Shown here in pieces: positions 26,164 through 34,795 of a stretch of 64,000 bases of DNA (position 1 is the stretch's first letter; each line of letters opens with the position of its first letter). This stretch comes from Subtercola lobariae (GTDB taxonomy: Bacteria; Actinomycetota; Actinomycetes; Actinomycetales; Microbacteriaceae). The notes beneath the pieces are model-generated. The model ran no database searches. It had not been told where the DNA came from and saw only the letters and a list, made by a program, of their open reading frames with translations. Both the position numbers and the translations under genes were made by a program. The stretch covers positions 349,841 through 413,840 of the forward strand of contig NZ_BMGP01000005.1 in assembly GCF_014640255.1 (NCBI RefSeq). The letters run 5' to 3'.

Positions 26164-28124
26164 ATTTCTACGTCGCTGCCCATGGTGACGGTGCGCAGTG
26201 GCGGCAGCGCAAAACGCGCGGCGGGGTCGGCCGCGTTGTGCGCGAGCGCCACGAACAACGACCGGCGCCACCGAGCCATCTTCTTGGCGCCGGTGGTACG
26301 AATGGTGCCGCGGGAGATGAAGTACGACGCATGCTTGAACGCCCCCGCTTCGAGCGGCAGCACGTGCGCATGGCACGCGGCTCGAAGCGCGCGAGGCAGG
26401 TCGGGCCGGTCTGAGAAGCCGAAACGGATGCTCAGATGTTCGATGCCGTCATCGAAGTAGCCCAAATCGTCGTAGGTGAACGCCTCAGACAGCGGCACAT
26501 GCGGCACCCGCGCAATCGTCACCGACACGATGATGACGTGCTCGTGCAGAACGTGATTGTGTTTGACGTTCGCCCGCAGAGCGAGCGGTGTGCTCTCTTT
26601 GTTCGGGTGAGGGAAAATGGCAATACCGCTCACCCGGGGCAGTTTCTGCGATCGAACATCGTCGATGAATTGAGAAAGAGAGCCCTCCTTCTTCAACCGA
26701 TCTTCGAGCACGAGCTGTCGCCCTCGCCGCCAGGTGGTCATCACCACGATCACCGCTGCCGCAATGAGCAGGGGAACCCACCCGCCGTTGATCACCTTCG
26801 AGAGGTTGCCGGCCAAGAACGTGAGCTCCAGGCCACCGAACACCACGGCCGCAACAACGAGCTTCCACGGCCGCCAGTGCCACAGCGGCCGCGCAACCAG
26901 CAGCAGCAGTACCGTATCGACCACCAGCGCCCCGGTAACCGACACGCCGTACGCCGTAGCCAGGCGATCGGATGACCGGAAAGCCAGCATCACCACAATG
27001 ACACCGATGAACAGCAGAGCATTCACGGCCGGCAGATAGATCTGCCCGCCCTCGCGCTCAGACGTCTGCCGAATGGTGAGCGGCGGAAGCAGCCCCAACT
27101 GCACGGCTTGCCGTGTCAGCGAGAACGCGCCCGAAATCACCGCCTGGCTCGCGATGACCGTTGCCGCGGTAGCGAGTACCACCATCGGCAGCCGCGCCCA
27201 ATCAGGGAACAGCAGAAAGAACGGGTTCGCCGTAGCGGCCGGGTTGTGCAGCACAAGCGCCGCCTGCCCCAGGTAGTTCAGAATGAGCGCCGGAAACACC
27301 AGCGCGAACCAGGCACGACGAATCGGCGAGCGCCCGAAGTGCCCCATGTCGGCGTACAGCGCCTCAGCTCCCGTGATGACCAACACCACCGCGCCCATGG
27401 CGATGAACGAGATTGCCGGATGCGCCACGATGAAAACCACGGCATAGCTCGGCGACAAACCGAGCAATACGGCCGGGTACTGAATCACCATCAAAAGCCC
27501 GGCGAGCCCGAGCACAATGAACCACAGCACCATGATCGGCCCGAACAGTCGGCCCACCTTGCCCGTTCCGAATCGCTGAACCGCGAACAAGCCCACCAAG
27601 ATGACCACGGCGATCGGAATCACCAAGTGCGTGATAGCCGGCAGCGACACGTCAAGACCTTCGACCGCCGAGAGCACACTGATCGCCGGGGTAATGATGG
27701 AGTCGCCGTAGAACAGCGAAACACCCACAATGCCGATCACGAGCAGTATTCCGGCCTTGCCCGCAGTCTTGGCGTAAAGCCGCTGCGCCAGCGCGGCGAG
27801 CGCCATCACGCCGCCCTCGCCGTCATTATCGGCGCGCATCAAAATGGCGAGGTACTTGATCGAAACGATGATCGTGATGCTCCAGAACATCAACGAAATG
27901 ACGCCGTATACGTCGCTCTCGTTCGGGCGCACCGCGCCGCCATCGAGCGTGAAAACGGTCTTCAGCGCGTACAACGGGCTGGTTCCGATGTCGCCGAACA
28001 CAACACCGAGAGCGGCTATCGCACCGAGCACGACGGCCCGCGATCCGCGCCCTCTACTCGGGGGCTTGCCGGGCTCTCGTGCTTCTAGGGTCTCCGAGCC
28101 TTCAGACTCGACAGAAGCTGTCAC
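26160..28124 (-). CDS. kup: KUP/HAK/KT family potassium transporter
   Basis: Low-affinity K+:H+ symporter, 654 residues. The family signature GVVFGDIGTSPLYALKTVF is at residues 40-60; DNDGEGGVMALAAL and YGDSIITPAISVLSAVEG follow. Twelve hydrophobic segments are visible, then a cytosolic C-terminal domain of about 170 residues. Start GTG 28124; the ribosome site is poor and an alternative start is possible. It imports potassium for turgor and pH homeostasis. No regulator is adjacent. Confidence 0.93.
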   Translation of the reverse strand: MTASVESEGSETLEAREPGKPPSRGRGSRAVVLGAIAALGVVFGDIGTSPLYALKTVFTLDGGAVRPNESDVYGVISLMFWSITIIVSIKYLAILMRADNDGEGGVMALAALAQRLYAKTAGKAGILLVIGIVGVSLFYGDSIITPAISVLSAVEGLDVSLPAITHLVIPIAVVILVGLFAVQRFGTGKVGRLFGPIMVLWFIVLGLAGLLMVIQYPAVLLGLSPSYAVVFIVAHPAISFIAMGAVVLVITGAEALYADMGHFGRSPIRRAWFALVFPALILNYLGQAALVLHNPAATANPFFLLFPDWARLPMVVLATAATVIASQAVISGAFSLTRQAVQLGLLPPLTIRQTSEREGGQIYLPAVNALLFIGVIVVMLAFRSSDRLATAYGVSVTGALVVDTVLLLLVARPLWHWRPWKLVVAAVVFGGLELTFLAGNLSKVINGGWVPLLIAAAVIVVMTTWRRGRQLVLEDRLKKEGSLSQFIDDVRSQKLPRVSGIAIFPHPNKESTPLALRANVKHNHVLHEHVIIVSVTIARVPHVPLSEAFTYDDLGYFDDGIEHLSIRFGFSDRPDLPRALRAACHAHVLPLEAGAFKHASYFISRGTIRTTGAKKMARWRRSLFVALAHNAADPAARFALPPLRTVTMGSDVEI

Positions 28125-28266
28125 TTCGCGCCGTCTACAGGCTGCGCTCGGCCGAACCGAGGCTCGTCATGAGAGCCCGTTCGGTACTACCAAATTTTCG
28201 CACGCCTGCAAGGTTACCCCCGATAAAGAGAGCATCTCGCCCTGACCCCCTCGCGGGCGACGACAC

Positions 28267-29211
28267 TCAGCGCAGGTTCAGGATGCGACGGGCATTGCCC
28301 GATGCGATTTTCTCGCGGTCGAGCGGGCTGAGCGGGGCCTGGGCGAGCGCATCCGCGGCCCGCACGTTGCTCGCGAAGGGGTAATCGACGGAGAAGAGAA
28401 TGTTGTCGGCGCCGAACACCAGCAGCGCGCAGAGCAGCGCGGGCTCGTACGGGTAGCCCGCCATCGTGATGGCCACCTGGTCGAGCACGGTCTGCATGAC
28501 GTTCCGCGGCAGACCGCCGGGGTTTCCGAGCTGATCGCTCGCACGTTGCAGCGAAAACGGCAGGTTCTCGCCCATGTGCCCCACGATGAGCTGCACGCTA
28601 CGGTGGCGTTCGAGGGTTCCGCTCGCGGCGAGGCGCAACACGTGCATCCCCAGTTCTGCATGCCAGCCCCAGGCACCCCGCTCGAGCGCCCGCGCAATAC
28701 TGGCGTCGATGTTGCTGTAGTAGGCGTCGCGAACGGCTGTCGGCGGTTCGGCGGGGTGCAGATAGACGGGAACGTCGAGTGCTTCGATCTCGGCCCAGAG
28801 CGGCTCGAACTGCGGCTCGTCGAGAAAGTGCCCGTGCGTCTGGCCGAAAAGCATGGGCCCCACAAAGCCGAGGTCGAGAATGCTTCGCCGCAGTTCTCTG
28901 ATGCTGGCGTCGACGTCTGAGAGCGGCAGCGCGGCGAAGGCCTGAAACCGATCAGGCCGCTGCGCGACAACCGCGGCGAGCTGGTCGTTGGCGTCGTGAG
29001 CGAGCTCGATCGACAACCTCGTCTCGGCCTCTTGAATCTCGTGCGAGGGAAACGACAGCACTTGAAGGTCGATGCCAGCGGCATCCATCGCGGCCAGACG
29101 CTGCTCGCCCACGTCATCGAGCCGATCGGCGAAACCCGGAAACAGGCGGCCGCCGAGTCGCTGATTGATGTCGTTGGTGAAGAGGTGCTCTTCGAGAGCG
29201 ATGAGTGACAT
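28267..29211 (-). CDS. amidohydrolase family protein (ACMSD-like decarboxylase)
   Basis: 314-residue amidohydrolase-2 family enzyme. It begins IALEEHLFTNDIN, where EEH replaces the usual HxH metal ligands as in gamma-resorcylate/2,3-dihydroxybenzoate decarboxylases. VYLHPAEPP, IVGHMGENLPF and FSVDYPFAS supply further metal/active-site residues. AGAGAGGT precedes ATG 29211. A GTTATAAC-centred site 23 bases upstream is shared with the MFS promoter at 30088, so both are probably controlled by the GntR protein between them. Confidence 0.87.
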   Translation of the reverse strand: MSLIALEEHLFTNDINQRLGGRLFPGFADRLDDVGEQRLAAMDAAGIDLQVLSFPSHEIQEAETRLSIELAHDANDQLAAVVAQRPDRFQAFAALPLSDVDASIRELRRSILDLGFVGPMLFGQTHGHFLDEPQFEPLWAEIEALDVPVYLHPAEPPTAVRDAYYSNIDASIARALERGAWGWHAELGMHVLRLAASGTLERHRSVQLIVGHMGENLPFSLQRASDQLGNPGGLPRNVMQTVLDQVAITMAGYPYEPALLCALLVFGADNILFSVDYPFASNVRAADALAQAPLSPLDREKIASGNARRILNLR

Positions 29212-29233
29212 GCGATGACCTCTCTGTCATAAC

Positions 29234-29247
29234 AGTTATAACCATTT
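29234..29247. promoter_or_regulatory. GntR operator copy 1 (AGTTATAACCATTT)
   Basis: A 14-base sequence with the self-complementary core GTTATAAC, 23 bases before the amidohydrolase start. The identical 14 bases recur before the MFS gene at 30088-30101. Confidence 0.6.
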
Positions 29248-29321
29248 ACGATAGGCGCGAGCATCAGACTCTGTCAAACGGATGCACCAAGGCCACCAGC
29301 ACGGCACACAGGCCGAGTGGC

Positions 29322-29999
29322 CTACGAACTGTGCGCGTGCCGCTGGGCCGCCGCCCGGGCGAGCTTCTCATCGCCCGACTCGATGGCGTCAACCAAGCCC
29401 ACGTGCAATTCGATGCGATGGGCGAAGTACGCCGGATCATCGGGGGTGTCTTCGCGGGTCGCCCCCACCGCTCGCGACTCGACGTATTCGACCAGCCCGA
29501 GGTAAGTCGTTCGAAGTACGTCATTGCGGCCGATCGCAGCGATTCTGCGATGGAGGGCCCACACGTCGCGAATGTAGCGATCGGGGTCTCCCGCCGAAAT
29601 CGACTCGGCGATGCGACGCAGGTCACGAACGTCACGAGCCGTGCGGTGCGCCGCCGCCTGCGCCATGATGAGGCCCTCGAGTTCTTCACGCACCTCGATG
29701 GCGTCGGCGATCGATGACGACGAATCGCCCACCGCGAGCAACGTTCGCCCGAGCCTCACGATGGGATGCTGCGCCGCCACGAAGAGGCCTCCCCCGGGCC
29801 CGGGTCGCGGCACGACCATGCCCCGGTCTTGAAGCAAACGCACCGCCTCGTTCACCGTCGCACGCGCCATGCCCGAGGTCTCGCGAAGCTCTTGTTTGTT
29901 GGTGATCCAGTCGTCGGGTTTCAGCCCGCGCGCCTTGATATCGGCCTCGACCTGGGCAACGAGAGTTTCGGCTCGGGTGAGGGTTGTTCGCGCGGCCAT
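29322..29999 (-). CDS. GntR family (FadR/FCD) transcriptional regulator
   Basis: 225-residue regulator. N-terminal winged helix: RAETLVAQVEADIKARGL, ELRETSGMARATVNEAVRLLQDRGMV; the C-terminal FCD ligand domain (IEVREELEGLIMAQAAAH, DVWALHRRIA, HVGLVDAIESGDEKLA) carries candidate metal-ligand histidines. FCD regulators sense organic acids. Flanked by the amidohydrolase and the divergent MFS gene, both with the same operator sequence, it is very likely their local regulator. Confidence 0.88.
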   Translation of the reverse strand: MAARTTLTRAETLVAQVEADIKARGLKPDDWITNKQELRETSGMARATVNEAVRLLQDRGMVVPRPGPGGGLFVAAQHPIVRLGRTLLAVGDSSSSIADAIEVREELEGLIMAQAAAHRTARDVRDLRRIAESISAGDPDRYIRDVWALHRRIAAIGRNDVLRTTYLGLVEYVESRAVGATREDTPDDPAYFAHRIELHVGLVDAIESGDEKLARAAAQRHAHSS

Positions 30000-30082
30000 G
30001 CCCTGACGTTACCGGAGGCACGCCGCCAAACGCACTCTCGAGAGTCGTGGCGGGGGGCCCACATCAATTTCTGAGAAAGGCT

Positions 30083-30111
30083 GTAATAGTTATAACCATT
30101 TGTGCTATTAC
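30083..30111. promoter_or_regulatory. GntR operator copy 2 inside a larger palindrome
   Basis: AGTTATAACCATTT (30088-30101) is embedded in perfect 7-bp arms GTAATAG (30083-30089) and CTATTAC (30105-30111). It lies in the gap between gntR and the MFS gene and could control both. Confidence 0.6.
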
Positions 30112-30163
30112 TTGTGTCGAAGAGTTCATCACCGTGATGAATCGCGATGCAAAGGTGCCCGCA

Positions 30164-31471
30164 ATGACGAATCCCGTGACTCCTGACCTGGCCGCGGCCG
30201 GGGCGACAATTTCTCCCCACGCCGCTCCCCCAGGCGGCTGGCCCAACCCGCGCAACGGGTTTCTGTTCTTTCTCGGCGCGGCGGCCATCGGCGCCGGAAT
30301 CGCCGAACTCGTGCCCGTCGTTCTGACGCTGTCGGTCAAGGCAACGCTCATCGACAAGGCGAACGCCGTCACCATTCTGTCGCTCGCCATCGGCCTCGGA
30401 GCGGTCGTGGCGCTGATCACGTTTCCGCTCTTCGGCCGCCTGAGCGACCGCATCACGTGGCGCACGGGCCGGCGTCGGCCGCTGCTGATCGTGGGAGCCG
30501 TGCTCATCGCCATCGGCGCTCTGCTCACCTTCGCGGCGAACTCGGTGGGCCTGCTCGTGCTCTCGAACGTCTTCACTCAGGTCGGGTTCGCGGCAGCCAT
30601 CGTGGGAGTGACCTCGGTCATTCCCGACCAGTTCGAACCTCTGAAGCGCGGGCCGGCCTCTGCGATCGTCGGCTTGGCGCTGCCGATCGGTGCCGTTGTC
30701 GGGCTGTTCATCGCCCAGCTGTTCTCACCGAACCTCGCCGGCATGATTCTCGTACCGGCTGCGGTCGGAATCGTGGGTGTGCTGTTGTTCGCCATCGTTC
30801 TGAAAGACCGCCCGTTTCCGCGTGAGCTTCGCCCACCGTTCACGGCGGTCGCTTTCTTCAGCACGTTCTGGGTCAACCCCATCAAGCATCCGTCGTTCGC
30901 CTGGGCGTGGTGGAGCCGGCTGCTGCTGTTCTTGGGCGTCGGTTCTGTTCAGGGCTATCAAGCGTTGTACTTGATCTTTGCGCTGCACTTCGACGCCGTA
31001 TCCGTTGCCCGCGCCGTCTTCATTTCGACGCTGACGTTGACGGTGGCTGCACTGATCTTCGGCGGCATCACCGGCAAAGTGTCTGACAAAATCGGGCGTC
31101 GCAAGCCGTTCGTCATGGCCGCAGCCGTGGTGTTTGCCATCGGGCTGGTGACGGCGGCGAATGCGACCTCATACCCGAGTTTTCTCGTTGCGATCGCCAT
31201 CGTCGGAGCCGGGCAAGGCATCTACCTCGCGGTCGACCTCGCACTGGTCAGTCAGATTCTGCCTGACCCTACGAACCCGGCAAAAGACATGGGCGTCATC
31301 ACGCTGACCAGCACGCTGGCGTCATCACTGGTGCCGGCTATCGCGCCCGCGATTTTGACCATCGGCGCAACCTCGACGGTCACGCACAACTACTCGGCGC
31401 TCTTTCTCTCCGGAGCCGTCGCTGCGATCGTGGGCGCCCTCTTCATCATTCCGATTCGCGGGGTCAAGTAG
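30164..31471 (+). CDS. MFS transporter
   Basis: Twelve-span major facilitator of 435 residues. The A-like loop motif FGRLSDRITWRTGRRRP and its second-half counterpart GKVSDKIGRRKP are present, a pattern close to the SLC45/GPH-like actinobacterial sugar or organic-acid carriers. ATG 30164 is chosen since AAAGG is eight bases upstream; ATG 30137 and earlier starts have no ribosome site. It is divergent from gntR and shares its operator with the amidohydrolase, so it probably imports that enzyme's substrate or exports its product. Its stop overlaps the next convergent gene by eight bases. Confidence 0.87.
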   Translation: MTNPVTPDLAAAGATISPHAAPPGGWPNPRNGFLFFLGAAAIGAGIAELVPVVLTLSVKATLIDKANAVTILSLAIGLGAVVALITFPLFGRLSDRITWRTGRRRPLLIVGAVLIAIGALLTFAANSVGLLVLSNVFTQVGFAAAIVGVTSVIPDQFEPLKRGPASAIVGLALPIGAVVGLFIAQLFSPNLAGMILVPAAVGIVGVLLFAIVLKDRPFPRELRPPFTAVAFFSTFWVNPIKHPSFAWAWWSRLLLFLGVGSVQGYQALYLIFALHFDAVSVARAVFISTLTLTVAALIFGGITGKVSDKIGRRKPFVMAAAVVFAIGLVTAANATSYPSFLVAIAIVGAGQGIYLAVDLALVSQILPDPTNPAKDMGVITLTSTLASSLVPAIAPAILTIGATSTVTHNYSALFLSGAVAAIVGALFIIPIRGVK

Positions 31472-31889
31472 GGGCGGCGGGTGCTTCCGGGCGCGGCGCC
31501 GTCAGCTTGGCGAGCCGCGACTGTATGGCGCTCGGCTGGCGGCCGTGGCGCTCGGCGAGCTCGGTGAGAGTGGCGCCGGTGCGGCGGCCGTCGAGCAAGA
31601 GTGCGTCTTCGTGTGCGCTCCAGCGCCGATAGGCCTGTGGATGCTCGCGCCTCACCTCTTCGACCACAAGTGCCAGCGACGAAACCGCACTCGTATGCCT
31701 CTCGGCAGCAGTCATCGGTGGCACGAGCTCCACTCGTTCGATGTCGCGCAGCAGATGACACGCCACCGCAGCGCCTTCGGCCCAGAACCACGCCGCACCC
31801 GAATCGAACGTGATCAGGTCGGCCGTGACCTCGGCGAAGCCGCCGTCAGCCACGACGATGCGAAGGGCAGATGGGGTTTCGGCGAGCAT
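31464..31889 (-). CDS. hypothetical protein with Myb/SANT-like helix-turn-helix
   Basis: 141-residue protein. The N-terminal half has beta-strand character (RIVVADGGFAEVTADLITFDSGAAWFWAEGA); the C-terminal half carries a three-helix segment YRRWSAHEDALLLDGRRTG...AERHGRQPSAIQSRL resembling Myb/SANT-like DNA-binding domains found in actinobacterial proteins. Function unknown. It overlaps the MFS stop convergently and stands alone. Confidence 0.6.
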   Translation of the reverse strand: MLAETPSALRIVVADGGFAEVTADLITFDSGAAWFWAEGAAVACHLLRDIERVELVPPMTAAERHTSAVSSLALVVEEVRREHPQAYRRWSAHEDALLLDGRRTGATLTELAERHGRQPSAIQSRLAKLTAPRPEAPAAPT

Positions 31890-31945
31890 CCATCTATTGT
31901 CGAGAATTGATCATGAAATGGCAAGGGGGTCTCCGGTTCGCGCGC

Positions 31946-32473
31946 CTACTGGTCGGTCGTCGCCGCGTCGGGCCTCGCGGCATCGGCGTGTGGTGCGTCG
32001 GTCGTGTAGGCCGCTACCCGCCCGGTCAGCCGCATCCGCAACACCGTGTGCAGCACCGAGAGAACCCCTGCGACCACGGTGATGGCCGCGAACACTGCAA
32101 AACTCCAGTCGAGAAGCTGCGTCAGCTCCCAGGTCTCTTTGAGGGCGATGAGAAACGCGCCGGCGGCCACGATGATCCAGCCGGTCGCCTTGCTCATGAA
32201 GCCCAGCACCTCAGCCCGCTGCTGATCGGTGAAGCTCGACATGACGCGCTTCTGGTACTCCTTCTCGCGGCGCTGATGGATGATATAGGCCGCGGGTGGC
32301 AGCAACCACCACCACGGGCTGACCCTGGCAGGCTGCGGTATCGCTTTCGACACCACCTCGAACTGCTCGCGAACATCCGTCTGCTCGCTGAGCTCGATCG
32401 CGGCCTGATAGATAGGCCCGGCGAACAGCAACCACGCGCCCAGGCAGCCGAGGGTGATGATGACGATTTCCAT
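31946..32473 (-). CDS. hypothetical membrane protein
   Basis: 175 residues, no family recognised. Membrane segments: residues 2-25 (IVIITLGCLGAWLLFAGPIY), around 53-66 (WWWLLPPAAYII) and two near residues 95-140 (GWIIVAAGAFLIAL; FAVFAAITVVAGVLSVL). A soluble, charged loop separates the halves. ATG 32473 is preceded by CAGGGG five bases upstream, and the longer open frame upstream is not membrane-like. Monocistronic. Confidence 0.65.
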   Translation of the reverse strand: MEIVIITLGCLGAWLLFAGPIYQAAIELSEQTDVREQFEVVSKAIPQPARVSPWWWLLPPAAYIIHQRREKEYQKRVMSSFTDQQRAEVLGFMSKATGWIIVAAGAFLIALKETWELTQLLDWSFAVFAAITVVAGVLSVLHTVLRMRLTGRVAAYTTDAPHADAARPDAATTDQ

Positions 32474-32683
32474 ATCGCCCCTGCCTTTCTCGACGACAAA
32501 AGCCCTGGAGACCCTCAGCGATCCGGGGCTTTGCGCGCCGAGCGTACTTCTCTGGCGGATTGACGGGCTGTGAACGTGCGACCCTTGACCCGACAAATTA
32601 GCCTAGCGTCGAAATGACGCGATCTGCTCAGTATCAGTGCCGATAGCTGTTGAGAAGCGCGTTACGAAGGATCTTTCGCACAG

Positions 32684-32890
32684 TCATCTTGAGGGAGTGG
32701 TTTCCGGGAAGAACAAGCCTTCGATTGGCTTCCCGAAGAGGCTGGAGATGCGGAAAGCGAGCGGGAGCGAGGGATCGTATTTTCCGGTCTCAATTGCGAC
32801 GATGGTTTGGCGTGAGACGTTCAGCTGTTCGGCGAGCATCGCTTGGGTCCATCCCCGCACTTCACGCTCCGAACGAATGAGGCTCTCCAT
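32684..32890 (-). CDS. small HTH transcriptional regulator (YozG/Cro type)
   Basis: 68-residue XRE-like regulator: LIRSEREVRGWTQAMLAEQLNVSRQTIVAIETGKYDPSLPLAFRIS, the compact DNA-binding form lacking a sensor domain. It ends FGKPIEGLFFPET, typical of this subfamily. Its ATG overlaps the stop of the preceding membrane protein gene by one base (translational coupling). Such pairs usually regulate their own operon in response to the membrane partner. Confidence 0.85.
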   Translation of the reverse strand: MESLIRSEREVRGWTQAMLAEQLNVSRQTIVAIETGKYDPSLPLAFRISSLFGKPIEGLFFPETTPSR

Positions 32891-33306
32891 CAGGCTTTCG
32901 GAGCACCCGTGATGAGGTTCGTAAACTCCCAGGAGAGGATTCCGATAAGGGCTACTGGCCAGCCGGCGTTCGGCACGCTGAACCCGGCAGCGCTGAGAGT
33001 ACCGAGAGTGATCGCAGCGAACATAGATACCGTAAAACCCACGGCGAGGCCCGGAAAGAGAAGCTTCACTTGGTATTCGTCCATCTGGCGAATACGCAGC
33101 ACGATGACGATCACTACCCACACCATGAAGAGGAGCGGCAGCACAGCCCAGATGAGCCGCCATGGATTGGTTGCCTGACCCCACCGGAAAAGCGCAACGC
33201 TCGCGAGAAGGTAACAGCCAACTCCTGACCAGAGTCGCACGCGAAAGACTCGACGCCGTCGTCGTTCGACTGACGACTCACCACCGGAGTCAAGGTGCCT
33301 TGTCAT
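32890..33306 (-). CDS. membrane protein paired with small HTH regulator
   Basis: 138 residues with four hydrophobic segments arranged in two hairpins (VGCYLLASVALF; LIWAVLPLLFMVWVVIVIVL; LLFPGLAVGFTVSMFAAITLGTL; WPVALIGILSW). The arrangement resembles DUF2178-like membrane partners of small HTH regulators. ATG 33306 is chosen: a consensus promoter places the transcript start essentially at this codon, implying a leaderless mRNA, and longer starts would lie inside the promoter. Confidence 0.7.
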   Translation of the reverse strand: MTRHLDSGGESSVERRRRRVFRVRLWSGVGCYLLASVALFRWGQATNPWRLIWAVLPLLFMVWVVIVIVLRIRQMDEYQVKLLFPGLAVGFTVSMFAAITLGTLSAAGFSVPNAGWPVALIGILSWEFTNLITGAPKA

Positions 33307-33312
33307 GGTTTG

Positions 33313-33354
33313 ATCGTAGGCAAAGCGAAGCACCATGTCAAGGACACTTGACAT
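33313..33354 (-). promoter_or_regulatory. leaderless promoter with overlapping palindrome
   Basis: On the minus strand TTGACA (33341-33336) and TACGAT (33318-33313) are 17 bases apart, and the ATG follows six bases after the -10. A perfect palindrome with 8-bp arms, ATGTCAAG-GACA-CTTGACAT (33335-33354), covers the -35 box and is the likely site for the operon's own HTH protein. Confidence 0.7.
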
Positions 33355-33383
33355 CGATCGCGGGTGGACCGTACCCGGAAATA

Positions 33384-33422
33384 GAAAAGAGACCGGTGCG
33401 GATAGCCTCCGAGACCGGCCTC
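33384..33422 (-). terminator. Rho-independent terminator after tRNA-Pro
   Basis: Minus-strand stem GAGGCCGGT / ACCGGTCTC (one G-U pair) followed by TTTTCTATTT, 20 bases after the tRNA 3' end. Confidence 0.75.
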
Positions 33423-33441
33423 TGACCTAGGTTTTCTTATG

Positions 33442-33515
33442 TCGGGCTGACAGGATTTGAACCTGCGACCCCCTGACCCCCAGTCAGGTGCGCTACCAAG
33501 CTGCGCCACAGCCCG
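33442..33515 (-). tRNA. tRNA-Pro, anticodon GGG
   Basis: 74-nt cloverleaf: acceptor stem CGGGCTG / CAGCCCG with discriminator A, D arm with AGCTTGGTAGC, anticodon loop CTGGGGG (anticodon GGG, reads CCC/CCU), and T arm with GGTTCAAATCC. The CCA end is not encoded. A terminator follows, so it is transcribed alone. Confidence 0.95.
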
Positions 33516-33607
33516 TGGAGACAACTTGTCTATATTAGCCCCACATCGCGCCAGCCGCGAAACCGATACCGTTGCATCCAGGTATGTGAGCCCGAAGGAT
33601 GCCCGGC

Positions 33608-34704
33608 ATGACCATTTCGAAGTGGAACCTCGAGGAGCCTGACGACCGCGTGTCTCAGGCCGAAGCGTTCGCGCGGGGTAAGGCGCTGCGCAAAGAGGTA
33701 CCCCGCCGGCTTCACGCGGAGTACATCGCCGACCCGCACAGAGACCCGCTGGGCATCCTGAACCAGCAGGCCGAGAGCCGGCTGCAGGAGTTGATTCCGC
33801 TGAGAAACGAGCGGATGCTCACCAGCCCTTTCGCGTTCTACCGTGGCACCGCGGGCATCATGGCCGCCGACCTGCGTGACGAACCGAACACCGGGCTGCG
33901 AGTGGTGAGCTGTGGCGACGCACACGTGAGCAACTTCGGGCTGTTCGCGAGCCCGCAGCGCACGATGGTGTTCGACCTGAACGACTTCGACGAGGCGGCA
34001 GTGGCGCCGTGGGAGTGGGATGTAAAACGGCTCGTCGCGAGCGTAGTGGTAGGTGCTCGCGAGTCGAACTTCAGTGAAGCGAACGTCAGGCTAGCGGCCC
34101 GTGCAGCGGCGAAGGCCTACCGTGAGGGGCTCGCCGACATGATGCAGCTGACGGTTCTCGAGCGGTATTACTTTCGCATCGACACCGAGGCGCCCGACCC
34201 GTACCTCGATTCGGCGGCGCAGAAGGTGCTCGACAAGGCGACCGGGCAGGCCCGAAAGCGCACGTCTGAGGCGTTCATCGAGAAGATCGCCGAACGCGGT
34301 GACGACGGGCGGCTGCTGATTCGTGAAGATCCGCCAGTGCTGACGCACATTCCCGACGCCACCGAAGAGCTCGTGCTGGAGTTGTTCGAGCAGTACAAGC
34401 GCGCGGTTCCCGCCGACATTGCGTTATTGCTCGGCCACTTCACGGTGACCGACGTGGTGATGCGTGTGGTTGGTGTCGGCAGTGTGGGCACCCGCTGCTA
34501 CATTCTCATTCTCACCGGCCCTCAGGGCGAGTCGCTCGTGCTGCAGATCAAAGAGGCTCAGGTTCCCGCGAGCAGGCGGCGGTCATCGCGGGCTACCTCG
34601 GCACCTCAGAGGTCTTCGACCACGCGGTCACCGCCTGGGCGCTCGCCTACGCTACCCAATCCCTCTCAGACTTTCACGCCTTCGAGGCAGCCCACAGAGG
34701 CTGA
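33608..34704 (+). pseudogene. DUF2252 protein gene with internal deletion and frameshift
   Basis: DUF2252 proteins are kinase-fold proteins of about 430-480 residues. The first 320 residues match (RNERMLTSPFAFYRGTAGIMA, SCGDAHVSNFGLF, FDLNDFDEAAVAPWEWD, LVLQIKEAQ). After KEAQ the expected block of about 80-100 residues is missing, and the family C terminus (REQAAVIAGYLGTSEVFD, ALAYATQS) resumes in a different frame from about 34567, stopping at TGA 34702. The remaining frame instead runs into Ser/Arg-rich nonsense. ATG 33608 has GAAGG nine bases upstream. The 3' end is fused to a palindromic element. Confidence 0.82.
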
Positions 34705-34759
34705 GATCACAAAAAGTCGCCCACCCGCGCCGTTTTGGGCGACTCATTGTGATCGCTCA
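34702..34759. repeat. palindromic element, family B copy 1
   Basis: Long imperfect hairpin: left arm 34702-34723 with GATCAC and AGTCGCCCA, right arm 34736-34759 with TGGGCGACT and GTGATC; two mismatches and a 2-base bulge. It lies between convergent genes and includes the residual DUF2252 stop codon. Confidence 0.75.
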
Positions 34760-34795
34760 TGGGTGGCCCCTCGCGAAGTTCTGGGGGGCGCGGGG

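Noticed and set aside
28125..28260. Possible riboswitch before kup (CGGGGGTAACC on the minus strand).
   Set aside because: Only a short resemblance; no matching partner stems found.
33442..33515. tRNA-Pro as integration site of a genomic island.
   Set aside because: No duplicated tRNA 3' end or integrase gene was found on either side.
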